Of a DNA stretch of 64,000 bases, positions 36,249-44,470 are shown in pieces. The notes under the pieces were generated by a model, which ran no database searches, was not told the DNA's origin, and was given only the letters and a program-made list of their open reading frames with translations. Source of the DNA: CAZVRZ01 sp964629965 (GTDB lineage Bacteria > Chloroflexota > Anaerolineae > Anaerolineales > UBA4823); contig CAZVRZ010000006.1 of NCBI GenBank assembly GCA_964629965.1, forward strand, positions 1-64,000, read 5' to 3'. Each line of letters begins with the position of its first letter. Position 1 is the first letter of the stretch. Both the position numbers and the translations under genes were made by a program.

Positions 36249-37260
36249 TGGGTTCCTCCAACATAGCAAGCATGGTTTGGTATTCAACCGGTTCTTCTTC
36301 AAAGATATAAGCGACGGGAGCAACAACCACACCGCTGCCGCCTACCTGGCGCAGTTCCTGAATGGCCTGTGCCAATTGATCTTTCCGCACGATCAGGTGG
36401 GCAGCAAACCATTTATCTCCCTGGCGGGTGACCAGCGGCGAAAGTGTGGGCCCCTGCAAGCCGCCGATGACTTGCTGAGTGAACATGCGCTGAGCGATGC
36501 TCTCAGGCGAGTCGCCGCGCATATTGGCAAACACAGCGACGGTCACCGAGGCGCGCAAGTAAGCCACGATAAATTCCAACAACTGCCTGGCAATGCGCAG
36601 CGCTTCGGGATTGCTGCGCAGGGTGGCGCGGTTGGCGATCAGGCAGCTTTGCGAGGCCAGGATCTGCCCATCGTCGAGCTTCTTCAAGCGATTGTCGCGC
36701 AGGGTGGTGCCAGTGGAAACCAAGTCGGTGATCAGGTCAGCATAACCAATGGTCGGAGCAATTTCGAGCGTACCTTCTGCAAATATCAATTCGACTTCTT
36801 TTAACCCAAAACGGTCGAAAAAGGCACGCGTTTGGTTCGGAAATTTGGTGGCCACGCGCGCCGGGCGGTCTAAGGCATCTTGCCAGCGCTTGAGATCGGA
36901 CATCGTATTGACCTCTCCCCCTTCCCAGGTTTCCGGCACGATCACGTTCAGCGTGCAATAACCAAAACCTAAGGCCGGGTGGACGACGATCACTTTACCA
37001 TCGGAACCGCGGCGTTCTTCGACCACATCCCAGCCGGTAATGCCAAAGTCCACGCTTCCATCGCGTACGCTGACCACGATGTCTCCGGGGCGTTGAAAAA
37101 GCACGGTCAGGCCGGGGAGGCTAGGGATACTGGCTTTGTACTGGCGCGGGTTGGGATGATGCACGCGCAAACCGGCGTTCTCCAGAAGAGCCAGGGCGCC
37201 TTCTGCCAACAGTCCTTTGCTGGGCAGCGCCAGGCGAATTTCATTGAAACTTTCTGCCAT
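36241..37260 (-). CDS. hisG: ATP phosphoribosyltransferase, long form
   Basis: 339 aa, first step of histidine synthesis. Catalytic domains (ALPSKGLLAEGALALLE, GITGWDVVEE, EIAPTIGYADLITDLVSTGTTLR with the PRPP loop) are followed by a C-terminal regulatory domain (about 260-339, AAHLIVRKDQLAQAIQELRQVGGSGVVV), which binds histidine for feedback inhibition in the long HisG class; no HisZ is needed. CGGAGG lies just before the ATG. First structural gene after the attenuator. Confidence 0.95.
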   Translation of the reverse strand: MAESFNEIRLALPSKGLLAEGALALLENAGLRVHHPNPRQYKASIPSLPGLTVLFQRPGDIVVSVRDGSVDFGITGWDVVEERRGSDGKVIVVHPALGFGYCTLNVIVPETWEGGEVNTMSDLKRWQDALDRPARVATKFPNQTRAFFDRFGLKEVELIFAEGTLEIAPTIGYADLITDLVSTGTTLRDNRLKKLDDGQILASQSCLIANRATLRSNPEALRIARQLLEFIVAYLRASVTVAVFANMRGDSPESIAQRMFTQQVIGGLQGPTLSPLVTRQGDKWFAAHLIVRKDQLAQAIQELRQVGGSGVVVAPVAYIFEEEPVEYQTMLAMLEEPNA

Positions 37261-37292
37261 AAGTACCTCCGAAAAGATAAAAAATAATCAAA

Positions 37293-37319
37293 AGCGCCCT
37301 CCTTACCGGAGGGCGCTTG
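37293..37319 (-). terminator. Attenuator terminator of the his operon
   Basis: Minus strand 11-bp perfect stem AAGCGCCCTCC (37319-37309), loop GGTAA, GGAGGGCGCTT (37303-37293), followed by a T-rich tail (TTGATTATTTTTT). It lies between the leader peptide and hisG, 33 bases before the start codon. Confidence 0.93.
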
Positions 37320-37382
37320 AGTTTTGAACGGTTTTCTGGGTGAACGATCAACCGTTAAAACAATCCTGCCCGGTAAGGAGGC
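37299..37382 (-). promoter_or_regulatory. Antiterminator pairing of the his attenuator
   Basis: Leader segment CCTCCTTACCGG (37382-37371) is perfectly complementary over 12 bases to CCGGTAAGGAGG (37310-37299), which is the loop plus the 3' arm of the terminator. The two structures exclude each other. The segment lies 15 bases after the last leader His codon, the place freed when a ribosome stalls on them. Confidence 0.9.
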
Positions 37383-37438
37383 CGGCTGGAGTGGTATGAT
37401 GATGGTGATACAGGCAGGACAAAGGCTGTGCGTTCATT
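37349..37438 (-). CDS. hisL: his operon leader peptide with four consecutive His codons
   Basis: 29-codon ORF, ATG 37438 to TGA 37349. Residues 10-14 read YHHHH (CAC CAT CAT CAT at 37408-37397), an extreme composition for chance. No ribosome site precedes it, because the promoter -10 ends 8 bases upstream, so the mRNA is probably leaderless. When charged tRNA-His is scarce the ribosome would stall on the His run and let the antiterminator form; otherwise it reaches the stop codon and the terminator folds. Confidence 0.92.
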
Positions 37439-37446
37439 GGGAGCGA

Positions 37447-37475
37447 TTGTAGCACAAGCCAACGGATTCGACAAT
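37447..37475 (-). promoter_or_regulatory. his operon promoter
   Basis: Minus strand -35 TTGTCG (37475-37470), 17-base spacer, -10 TACAAT (37452-37447); predicted start about 37440, two bases before the leader ATG. The -35 overlaps that of the divergent CAP-LysM gene. Confidence 0.8.
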
Positions 37476-37498
37476 GGGAGAGAAAATCATTTATAATT
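37469..37498 (+). promoter_or_regulatory. Promoter of the CAP-LysM gene, sharing the -35 of the his promoter
   Basis: Plus strand -35 TCGACA (37469-37474), 18-base spacer, perfect -10 TATAAT (37493-37498). Predicted start about 37505, at the in-frame GTG 37504. It lies inside the longer ATG-started frame, arguing that translation begins downstream. Confidence 0.7.
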
Positions 37499-38922
37499 AT
37501 CTTGTGCGTTCAAAACATATCGTTACATGGTGCCTGATCATCTTTGTTTTGGTCGGATCGCTGTACCCTAAGAGAGCCGCGCGGGCTGGCGTTTTGACTC
37601 CCAACCAGGCCCGGTCAGGAGCAGTGACGGCCTACGAACTGATCATTGCCATGAACACGCTGCGCGTGTCCTATGGCCTGCCAGCTTTGATCGAAGACCC
37701 GATTGTCAATGCGGTGGCCCAGGCCACCGCCGAGACCATGGCTGCCAACAATATGTCCTGGCACATCGGCGATGTGCGCGGCCGGATCAAGGCTGCCGGT
37801 TATGGCGGGGGCGCTGAAGTGTGGGCGACCGAAAATTTTGCCGTTGGCAACATGGCTATCGACCAGATCATGATCGTATGGTCCGACGCAGATCACATGC
37901 GCCCGGCCGTTGTTCCAGCATATTGCCACGTGGGAGCAGGCGTAGCACAAACATCGGACGGACGGTATTATTACATTTTGCAAGCAGCCTACACGTCTGC
38001 CAATTCATGCGGCGAATATACGTATATTGGAGGCTCAACCCCCGAGCCGGGCGTCACGCGAGTTCCGCAGATCATTGTTCCGGTAAAGATTGCCACGCCC
38101 GATGCAGATGGCAAGATCTACCACATCGTGGAGATGGGTCAATCTTTCTGGTCGATTGCGATTGCTTATCGCATCACCATTCACGACCTGGAGGTTTGGA
38201 ACAACCTATCCAGAGAAAACAGCCTGCGGGTGGGGCAGCGCTTGTTCATTCCAAGCGTCAGCACCGAGGGGTACGCCACGCCCACACCGGTAGGTATGAT
38301 CATCCCGGCCATCCCCGATGCCGATGGAAAGATCGTTCATACGGTACAACCATACCAGACTCTGATCACCATTGCCCAGGCATACCAGGTATCTATGGCA
38401 ACCATCCTGGCTTTGAACGGCATCCAGGAAGATTGGCCGCTGCAGATCAACCAGAAGCTGCTGATCTCTCCCGGCCGTATCACCCCCAGCCCAACCCCGC
38501 GGCCGCTGACGCCCATTGAGAAGTTAACACCAGCCAGCGATGGAATGTATTATCACACCGTGCGAAGCGGCGAAACATTATCATGGATTGCCAGCCTGTA
38601 CAGCCTCTCGTTGATCGACTTGATGTCGTGGAATGGGCTCAATAATACTTCCATCATTAAGCCAGATCAAAGATTGGTATTACAGGTCACACCGCCCGCC
38701 ACGCTGACGTTCACGCCTGGGCCTGCGACTGCAACGGCCACCGCTACATACACACTCCCCCCGCCCACCGCCACCCGCAGCAAAACGCCTATGCCCAGCC
38801 CGACGACTGGCACCACGCCCGCCGCTCCGCCAGGCGATTCTTCGCCAGGGTGGTTCTTGGGAGTGATCCTGGCTGCCGCCGGCCTAATCATGTTGGGGGT
38901 CATCTTTCGCAAGAAATCTTGA
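37474..38922 (+). CDS. Secreted CAP-domain protein with three LysM repeats and C-terminal anchor
   Basis: 482 aa from the first ATG; GTG 37504 (472 aa) fits the promoter better and still leaves a signal peptide (SKHIVTWCLIIFVLVGSLYP). A CAP/SCP domain (about 50-185: NTLRVSYGLPALIEDPIV, MSWHIGD, ATENFA) is followed by three LysM units (about 210-260, 285-335, 355-405; each YHxVxxGxxxxxIA-type), a Pro/Thr linker and a C-terminal membrane helix with KKS tail. LysM binds peptidoglycan, so the protein should be cell-wall bound. Divergent from the his operon. Confidence 0.9.
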   Translation: MGEKIIYNYLVRSKHIVTWCLIIFVLVGSLYPKRAARAGVLTPNQARSGAVTAYELIIAMNTLRVSYGLPALIEDPIVNAVAQATAETMAANNMSWHIGDVRGRIKAAGYGGGAEVWATENFAVGNMAIDQIMIVWSDADHMRPAVVPAYCHVGAGVAQTSDGRYYYILQAAYTSANSCGEYTYIGGSTPEPGVTRVPQIIVPVKIATPDADGKIYHIVEMGQSFWSIAIAYRITIHDLEVWNNLSRENSLRVGQRLFIPSVSTEGYATPTPVGMIIPAIPDADGKIVHTVQPYQTLITIAQAYQVSMATILALNGIQEDWPLQINQKLLISPGRITPSPTPRPLTPIEKLTPASDGMYYHTVRSGETLSWIASLYSLSLIDLMSWNGLNNTSIIKPDQRLVLQVTPPATLTFTPGPATATATATYTLPPPTATRSKTPMPSPTTGTTPAAPPGDSSPGWFLGVILAAAGLIMLGVIFRKKS

Positions 38923-38981
38923 TCATAAATCCTAGTGAGATTGCGAAGTCTTGGAATATTAAAATACTGCTCTTATCCCAA

Positions 38982-39014
38982 TCTCAGGATTTTCTCAGGT
39001 TTTCGCCTTATACT
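38982..39014 (+). promoter_or_regulatory. Direct-repeat operator and -10 upstream of the HtrA-like gene
   Basis: TCTCAGG at 38982-38988 and again at 38993-38999, exactly 11 bases apart, then a -10 TATACT (39009-39014) without a consensus -35. One-turn-spaced direct repeats are typical of OmpR/PhoB-type response regulators. Confidence 0.55.
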
Positions 39015-39165
39015 ATAGCAAAAGTATCATCTCAAAAAAGAGGGGTGTGACACTTTCCCCTGGATTGTTGAGCGGTAATCCGCAGAGGATACTAGCAAAA
39101 CAACTTTCGCCTCTTTCGAGCGAACCAACGTTGAAGATTGCATAAGATAAGAAAGGTAATCAGCT

Positions 39166-40341
39166 ATGCCAACCAAGATGAAAAAGCACTTTCGCACACT
39201 CGCGCTGCTCGGGATCGTGATGGCGCTGAGCCTGAGCTCTTTGGCTTGCTGGAGTTCATCCAGGAGCGCCACCCCAACCCCAAACATGCCAGTCGTTATC
39301 ACGGTGGTCGTACCGGCTACCCAATCTGCACCGGTCAATTATCAAAATTCCTCCGACGATGAAGGCGTGTTGGTGGAGCTTTACCAGCGAGCCAACCCAT
39401 CGGTGGTTAACCTGACGGTATACTTCATGCAAGACAACGTAGTGACGCCATTGTCGCAAGGTTCTGGCTTTGTATATGATGCAGCCGGCTATATTGTCAC
39501 CAACGCCCACGTGGTGCATGGAGCAAAACAGATCGATGTGATTTTCTCAGATGGGCGCACTCGCCCAGGCGAATTGGTTGGCGAGGATCTGCACAGTGAC
39601 CTGGCGGCAGTACGGGTAGAAGACATGCCATCTGGTGTTGGCGCCCTGCCGTTGGGAAGCATGGATGAATTGGCAGTTGGACAGAGCGTGGTTGCGATCG
39701 GCAATCCCTTTGGCTACGAGGGCACGCTGACACGCGGTATTATCAGCGCCCTGGGACGCACCATCCCGGCTTTGACGGTCTTTTCAATCCCGCAATCTAT
39801 TCAGACGGATGCGGCGATCAACCCGGGGAATTCAGGCGGCCCGCTGCTGAATATGAACGGTGAGGTGATTGGGGTGAACGCGCAGATCGAAACCGGTAGT
39901 TTCAGCGCGAGCAACAGCGGAGTGGGTTTTGCAATCCCGGTCAGCATCATTTCCAGAGTGGTGCCGGTGCTCATCCAGGATGGCAAGTATGAATGGCCGT
40001 GGCTGGGTGTGCGCGGCCACAGCGTGGATTACTCCCTGGCGAAAGCCATGGAACTGCCGGTTGAGACAGGCGCTTACTTATGGGAAGTCGTTGAGGAAGG
40101 CCCGGCTGACAAGGCCGGACTGCGCGGCGCCAGCCAGACGATCACTGTGGATGGCCGGGAAGAGGATATTGGCGGCGATATCATTACGGCCATTAACGGC
40201 GTTCCGGTATCTTCTTTTGACGATCTGCTGGTATACGTGGCATTGGAAACCCGCCCCGGGCAAGAGGTCACGCTGACCATCTTGCGAGATGGAAAATACC
40301 AGGAAACGGTTCTCAAGCTGGCGCCCCGCCCAGAAGAATAA
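39166..40341 (+). CDS. HtrA/DegP-like S1C serine protease lipoprotein with PDZ domain
   Basis: 391 aa. Lipobox SSLACWS (Cys about 28), a Thr/Pro linker, then a trypsin-like domain with complete triad: His115 (TNAHVVHG), Asp145 (HSDLAAVRV), Ser223 (PGNSGGPLL). One C-terminal PDZ (about 285-385). Degrades or refolds misfolded exported proteins at the membrane surface. GAAAGG about 12 bases before the start. Its promoter carries response-regulator-like repeats, in keeping with envelope-stress control known for htrA genes elsewhere. Confidence 0.94.
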   Translation: MPTKMKKHFRTLALLGIVMALSLSSLACWSSSRSATPTPNMPVVITVVVPATQSAPVNYQNSSDDEGVLVELYQRANPSVVNLTVYFMQDNVVTPLSQGSGFVYDAAGYIVTNAHVVHGAKQIDVIFSDGRTRPGELVGEDLHSDLAAVRVEDMPSGVGALPLGSMDELAVGQSVVAIGNPFGYEGTLTRGIISALGRTIPALTVFSIPQSIQTDAAINPGNSGGPLLNMNGEVIGVNAQIETGSFSASNSGVGFAIPVSIISRVVPVLIQDGKYEWPWLGVRGHSVDYSLAKAMELPVETGAYLWEVVEEGPADKAGLRGASQTITVDGREEDIGGDIITAINGVPVSSFDDLLVYVALETRPGQEVTLTILRDGKYQETVLKLAPRPEE

Positions 40342-40360
40342 GTCACTGGCCTGGCAGCGG

Positions 40361-41122
40361 TCAAACCGGTCGGGCCTGGGTCTCGAGGAGCGGCAAGAGA
40401 TCATCCAGGTCTGCAATGACTGCATCGGGATGAATCTCCGGCGTATTGGTCTTTTGAGCCAGTGTATTGGCTCGCCGGGTGATCCAGATGCTGAAGAGGC
40501 CTGCATTGCGAGCGCCCAGGATGTCTGCGTTCAGCAAATCACCTACCATGGCAGCTTGAGCAGGAACGGCCTGCCAGTGCGCTAGGGCGTTATAAAAGAT
40601 GCGTGGGTTCGGTTTGCGGATACCCTCCCTAGCCGAGGTCAAGATGATATCAAAATAGGGTCGCACCTGAGCCTTATCCACCAAAGCCTGCACATCCTCA
40701 TGATCACCGGCATTCGAGATTATGCCCAGGCGATAACCGCGCTCTTTGAGCGCCTGCAAGGTGGAGACGGTGTTGATTTCGGGCTGCCAGTACTGCCGGC
40801 TGGTCGAATACATGACTTCTACGCCTTTTTTTGCGATTTCCGGCGGAATGCTGGGATAGCCAATATCGACAAGCAATTGGTAGACCACAGAGGCGGTGGT
40901 CTGTTCGATCAGATCGCTTTCGCGCTGCTCGTAATACTCCAACAGCCGGCGCTCGAACTCAGGAATGAAGAGATTTTCATCCAGGGATAAGCCAACACCG
41001 TGGAAATAAGACAGCATGGCGCGATCGCCCTCTTGCAAAATATCGGGCACCCATACCCCGTCGAAATAGATGAGCGTATTTCCAAGGTCGAACAAGACAA
41101 TATCGATCGGTATGCGGCTCAT
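40361..41122 (-). CDS. HAD-superfamily hydrolase
   Basis: 253 aa. Motif I DIVLFDLGNTLIYFDG (nucleophile Asp), motif II ILTSAREG, motif III Lys in GIRKPNPRIFY, motif IV MVGDLLNADILGARNAG. Type-I cap between I and II. A phosphatase or dehalogenase; substrate open. Last gene of the regulator-galT-dehydrogenase-HAD group. It is a conceivable but unproved source of the missing histidinol-phosphate phosphatase. Confidence 0.88.
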   Translation of the reverse strand: MSRIPIDIVLFDLGNTLIYFDGVWVPDILQEGDRAMLSYFHGVGLSLDENLFIPEFERRLLEYYEQRESDLIEQTTASVVYQLLVDIGYPSIPPEIAKKGVEVMYSTSRQYWQPEINTVSTLQALKERGYRLGIISNAGDHEDVQALVDKAQVRPYFDIILTSAREGIRKPNPRIFYNALAHWQAVPAQAAMVGDLLNADILGARNAGLFSIWITRRANTLAQKTNTPEIHPDAVIADLDDLLPLLETQARPV

Positions 41123-41130
41123 GGTGCGGC

Positions 41131-42153
41131 TTAATAGCCCTGCTCCAGGTTGATGCGGTTATACAGCGGCAAGCCGGCCAGGTAACGATTCAAGTTTTCA
41201 GAAAACAGGGCCAGGGCACGCTCATCATAACGCGGCGAATAACCAGATATGTGCGGCGTGAGGATCACGTTGGGCAGCTTCCAGAGAGGGCTATCGGCTG
41301 GGAGAGGCTCTTCAGGGAAAACATCCAGCGCGGCGCCGGCGATCTTGCGATCTCGCAAGGCAGCGACCAGGGCAGTATGATCGACCACGCCGCCGCGTGA
41401 AATGTCCACCAGGTAAGCGCTGGGCTTGAGGGCAGACAGCGCCTCGGTATTGATCATGCTGCGCGTGGTTGCAGTCAGGGGAGCGCATACCAGCACATAA
41501 TCACATTCCTTGAACATCGATTTGAGCGCCTGGAAAGGGTACAGCCGGTAGACAAGATCGCCGCCGGGATCACCCAATCCTTCTGGAATGTAACCGGTAT
41601 CTTCCGGATGCATGGCATCTCGCTTGGCAGCCAGGATACGAGCGCCAAATGCTTGCAGCAAGCGGGCCACCTGCCTGCCAATGCTGCCATAACCAACAAT
41701 CCCCACCGTGCTATCACGCAATTCAAGCGGGTTGAAACGCTCCCAGCGCTGCGAAGGCCACTCGGCCTGGCGCTGGTGTTGGCTCAACGCAGGCAGGTGG
41801 TGGCCCAATGCCAGCATCATCATGACGGCAAATTCTGCCATTTGTGAGACAGAGGCGCCGCTCAAAGAAGTGATTACCAGGTCGCTTTTCTTTAGAATAG
41901 GCGCAGAAAGGGCATGATCGACGCCGGCCCAATGGAATTGTATCCAGCGCAGGTGCGGCGCTTGTTCTACGGTTGGCAGGATGCGGTTTGTATACAGCAC
42001 CTCAACATTCAATAAAAGCTCTGCGGGGATTTCTTCCACCGCATGCGCTTTTTGCACCACCACCTTGAGCAGGGGTGAGATGCCGCTCAGGCGATGGATG
42101 TATTCATCTGGAAATGGCAGGGTAATCAGTACTACGACAGGATCAGTTATCAT
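41131..42153 (-). CDS. D-2-hydroxyacid dehydrogenase family protein
   Basis: 340 aa from ATG 42153. NAD motif GIVGYGSIGRQVARLL; catalytic Arg in DISRGGVVD, Glu in DVFPEEPLP, His in LTPHISGY. Longer than minimal members owing to an insert before the NAD strand. The frame is open to GTG 42201, but that extension is encoded by an 11-bp tandem repeat and lacks a ribosome site. Substrate unknown. 8 bases before the HAD gene. Confidence 0.9.
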   Translation of the reverse strand: MITDPVVVLITLPFPDEYIHRLSGISPLLKVVVQKAHAVEEIPAELLLNVEVLYTNRILPTVEQAPHLRWIQFHWAGVDHALSAPILKKSDLVITSLSGASVSQMAEFAVMMMLALGHHLPALSQHQRQAEWPSQRWERFNPLELRDSTVGIVGYGSIGRQVARLLQAFGARILAAKRDAMHPEDTGYIPEGLGDPGGDLVYRLYPFQALKSMFKECDYVLVCAPLTATTRSMINTEALSALKPSAYLVDISRGGVVDHTALVAALRDRKIAGAALDVFPEEPLPADSPLWKLPNVILTPHISGYSPRYDERALALFSENLNRYLAGLPLYNRINLEQGY

Positions 42154-42185
42154 GTGGGATAAATGTGGGATAAATGTGGGATATG
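42153..42185 (-). repeat. Three 11-bp tandem repeats at the dehydrogenase start
   Basis: TGTGGGATAAA at 42153-42163 and 42164-42174, then TGTGGGATATG at 42175-42185 (plus-strand reading). It abuts the start codon of the 2-hydroxyacid dehydrogenase. It is either slippage or one-turn-spaced binding sites. Confidence 0.8.
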
Positions 42186-42225
42186 TGCGCGGACGCTCCA
42201 CTAATTTTACTCGATGATCACCGGT

Positions 42226-43281
42226 TTACCTGGCCCGATAATGAATATCACTCAGATCGCGCAGCCGCGCGGCAGCCGTTTCGGGCGTCAAATCGCGCTG
42301 CGGCATTCCAAGCAGTTCAAATCCTACCATGAATTTTTTCACGGTGGCTGAACGCAGCAGCGGTGGATAAAAGTGAGCATGCAGGTGCCAACCTGGATGA
42401 GGCTGTCCATCTGTAGGTTCCTGGTGGAAGCCCATCGAGTAGGGGAAAGAGACCTCAAACAGGTTATCATACCGCGCGGTAACCCGGCGCAGGATATCCG
42501 CCAGGCCGGCCAGCTCTTCGGCACTTAGCTGGGGCAGGGCGCCCACGTGATGGTGGGAAATGAGCATGATTTCAAAAGGCCAGGTAGCCCAGAAGGGCAC
42601 CAGCGCGCTGAAATGATCATTGCTGCACACCATGCGCTCGCCGCGCCGGCGTTCCACCGACAGGTATTCACACAGCAGGCAGCAGCCATGCTCGTCCAGG
42701 TAAATTTCCTGGGTGTGCCATTCCTTCGCAGGTTCCACCGGAATGTGACCGGTAGCCCAAATCTGATTGTGCGGATGCGGGTTGGAGCAGCCCATGGTGG
42801 CGCCCTTGTTCTCGAAAACCTGCACATAATTGACAAAATCAAGCTCCCCCAGCATGCGGGTCTCATCGCTCCACATACGCACCACGGCTTCTACCTGTTG
42901 CTGGGATAATTCCGGCAGAGTCAGGTCATGGCGCGGCGAAAAACAACCCACACGACAAACCCCATAATCGGCGCGGACCCGAAACAATTCGTTCGGCAGT
43001 GATAGATCCAGTGGAACCAGATCTACCTGTTCGGGTCTCAGCAGCGCCGGGAAGTCGTTGTCGAAAACAAAGGTGGAGGCATACGGTGGGTTACGCATCC
43101 CCTCGGCACGCTCATTGCCCGGGCACAGGTAACAGGTTGGATCGTAAGCAGGGATACCTGAGGACGGCATCTTTTCGACCTGGCCCAACCAGGGACGTTT
43201 GGCGCGGTGCGGCGATACCAGCACCCACTCGCCAGTGAGCGGATTCATGCGCCGATGGGGATAATCATAATTTGAGCTCAT
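42226..43281 (-). CDS. galT: Galactose-1-phosphate uridylyltransferase
   Basis: 351 aa. Active-site HPHNQIWA (about residue 165), nucleophilic His in that motif; zinc cysteines in CYLCPGN; N-terminal RMNPLTGEWVLVSPHRAKRPW; second-half HAHFYPPLLRS. Leloir-pathway exchange of UMP between UDP-glucose and galactose-1-phosphate. Follows the regulator gene by 12 bases. Fits with the galactosidase-type GH4 elsewhere in the window. Confidence 0.95.
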   Translation of the reverse strand: MSSNYDYPHRRMNPLTGEWVLVSPHRAKRPWLGQVEKMPSSGIPAYDPTCYLCPGNERAEGMRNPPYASTFVFDNDFPALLRPEQVDLVPLDLSLPNELFRVRADYGVCRVGCFSPRHDLTLPELSQQQVEAVVRMWSDETRMLGELDFVNYVQVFENKGATMGCSNPHPHNQIWATGHIPVEPAKEWHTQEIYLDEHGCCLLCEYLSVERRRGERMVCSNDHFSALVPFWATWPFEIMLISHHHVGALPQLSAEELAGLADILRRVTARYDNLFEVSFPYSMGFHQEPTDGQPHPGWHLHAHFYPPLLRSATVKKFMVGFELLGMPQRDLTPETAAARLRDLSDIHYRAR

Positions 43282-43293
43282 AAAAGGTTCCTG

Positions 43294-44415
43294 TCAGCTT
43301 GCTTCATGTGTTTTTAACGCCTGGTCTGGGATGAATCGATAGCCCCGACCGGGCACGGTGTGGATTGAACGCGGCGTAGACGGGTCAGGTTCGATTTTTT
43401 CACGCAGGCGCCGCACTAATTGCGCCAGGCTGTCATCACGCACGCCGCGTTCAAAAATTCTGTCTTCAGGCCAGACAGCCCGAATGATATCATCCTTCTC
43501 ACAAACAAGATGAGGATGTGCGACCAGGTATTCCCACAGCAAGTGTTCTTTGGCAGTAAGCTGGGCCTGGCCCGATAATGGCAGGCGCGGAGAGGCCAGG
43601 AGAGGATTATCAGCCAGGCGAGATAACGCCAATTCCATTTCGCTGGGGTGATCAGCCCAAAACTCGTGCAGCCTGCGCAGAACAGCAGGGTGTTCGGCTA
43701 AAGCAGGCAGATTCAAGGCGCATCCGGCCGCGTACGCCTCGCAAACCGACCGCAAAAACGAAGGATACGCACCTGAAAGCTGGATGATCTTTTCGATCAC
43801 TGTTTCATTCCAGTTCTGTTCCAGGCGGGCGCTGTAGCGTTGGACATTCCAGAGTGCATCGTTCTGACTCAGAGGGCCCAGCCACAAGGTGTGGGCATAA
43901 AACAATTCCGCCAATTCGGTGTGGTCAATCAAAGGTCGCCGCGTGGCAACGACAAAAGTCAAAATGTATTTATGGGCATCCCGCAAGGCGCGCAGGTTGC
44001 CGGCCAAAGTCGAGAAGGATTCGGCCTTTTTTGAATTCTCAAGCAAATCCGCAGCAAGCAAAGCATCGAAACGATCAAAGAGCAGGCATATTTTGCGGGT
44101 ATGCCCAAAAGCGGCCAGCGCCTGGTCTAATGCGGTGAATTCATCTCCAGCAGGTGCACTCCTCGAATCCAGGGCTGTACGCGCCAGGCGGAACAAAGCA
44201 GAAGAGGAATACTCGGAAAGTCGGTTACAATCTACCAAGAAGAAAGAGAGAGCCTCGCTGCGCACTAGATTGTGCGCCAGGTATGCCAGCAGGTTACTCT
44301 TGCCAGAGCCGCTCAAACCCACCAGCGCGGCACATTCACCGGCACGGACAGCAGCAGTGATGGCCTGAACTTCTGCAAAACGATATTCTTCTGGATAGGT
44401 TTCCCAAATCATCAT
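43294..44415 (-). CDS. AAA-type NTPase fused to an OmpR-type winged helix
   Basis: 373 aa. N-terminal ORC/STAND-like ATPase with Walker A GLSGSGKSN (about 33-41), Walker B LLFDRFDALL and sensor VATRRP; helical middle; C-terminal winged-helix DNA-binding domain (about 275-365: LTAKEHLLWEYLVAHPHLV, SLAQLVRRLREKIEPDP, IHTVPGRGYRF). No receiver domain. Probably an ATP-dependent transcription regulator, perhaps of the galT operon it heads and of the divergent membrane genes. Confidence 0.85.
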   Translation of the reverse strand: MMIWETYPEEYRFAEVQAITAAVRAGECAALVGLSGSGKSNLLAYLAHNLVRSEALSFFLVDCNRLSEYSSSALFRLARTALDSRSAPAGDEFTALDQALAAFGHTRKICLLFDRFDALLAADLLENSKKAESFSTLAGNLRALRDAHKYILTFVVATRRPLIDHTELAELFYAHTLWLGPLSQNDALWNVQRYSARLEQNWNETVIEKIIQLSGAYPSFLRSVCEAYAAGCALNLPALAEHPAVLRRLHEFWADHPSEMELALSRLADNPLLASPRLPLSGQAQLTAKEHLLWEYLVAHPHLVCEKDDIIRAVWPEDRIFERGVRDDSLAQLVRRLREKIEPDPSTPRSIHTVPGRGYRFIPDQALKTHEAS

Positions 44416-44422
44416 TTTACCG

Positions 44423-44453
44423 TTGACCAGGTGAGGGTATTGGTTGTATTATA
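44423..44453 (+). promoter_or_regulatory. Overlapping divergent promoter elements
   Basis: Plus strand: TTGACC (44423-44428), 18-base spacer, TATTAT (44447-44452). On the minus strand the same bases read TATAAT (44453-44448), facing the regulator gene. One short region may serve both directions. Confidence 0.5.
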
Positions 44454-44470
44454 CTATTGTGAGAACGCTA

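Noticed and set aside
36249..36332. N-terminal extension of hisD
   Set aside because: Lies within hisG; the enzyme begins at MLKIYD and the overlap of ATG with the hisG stop is typical of this operon.
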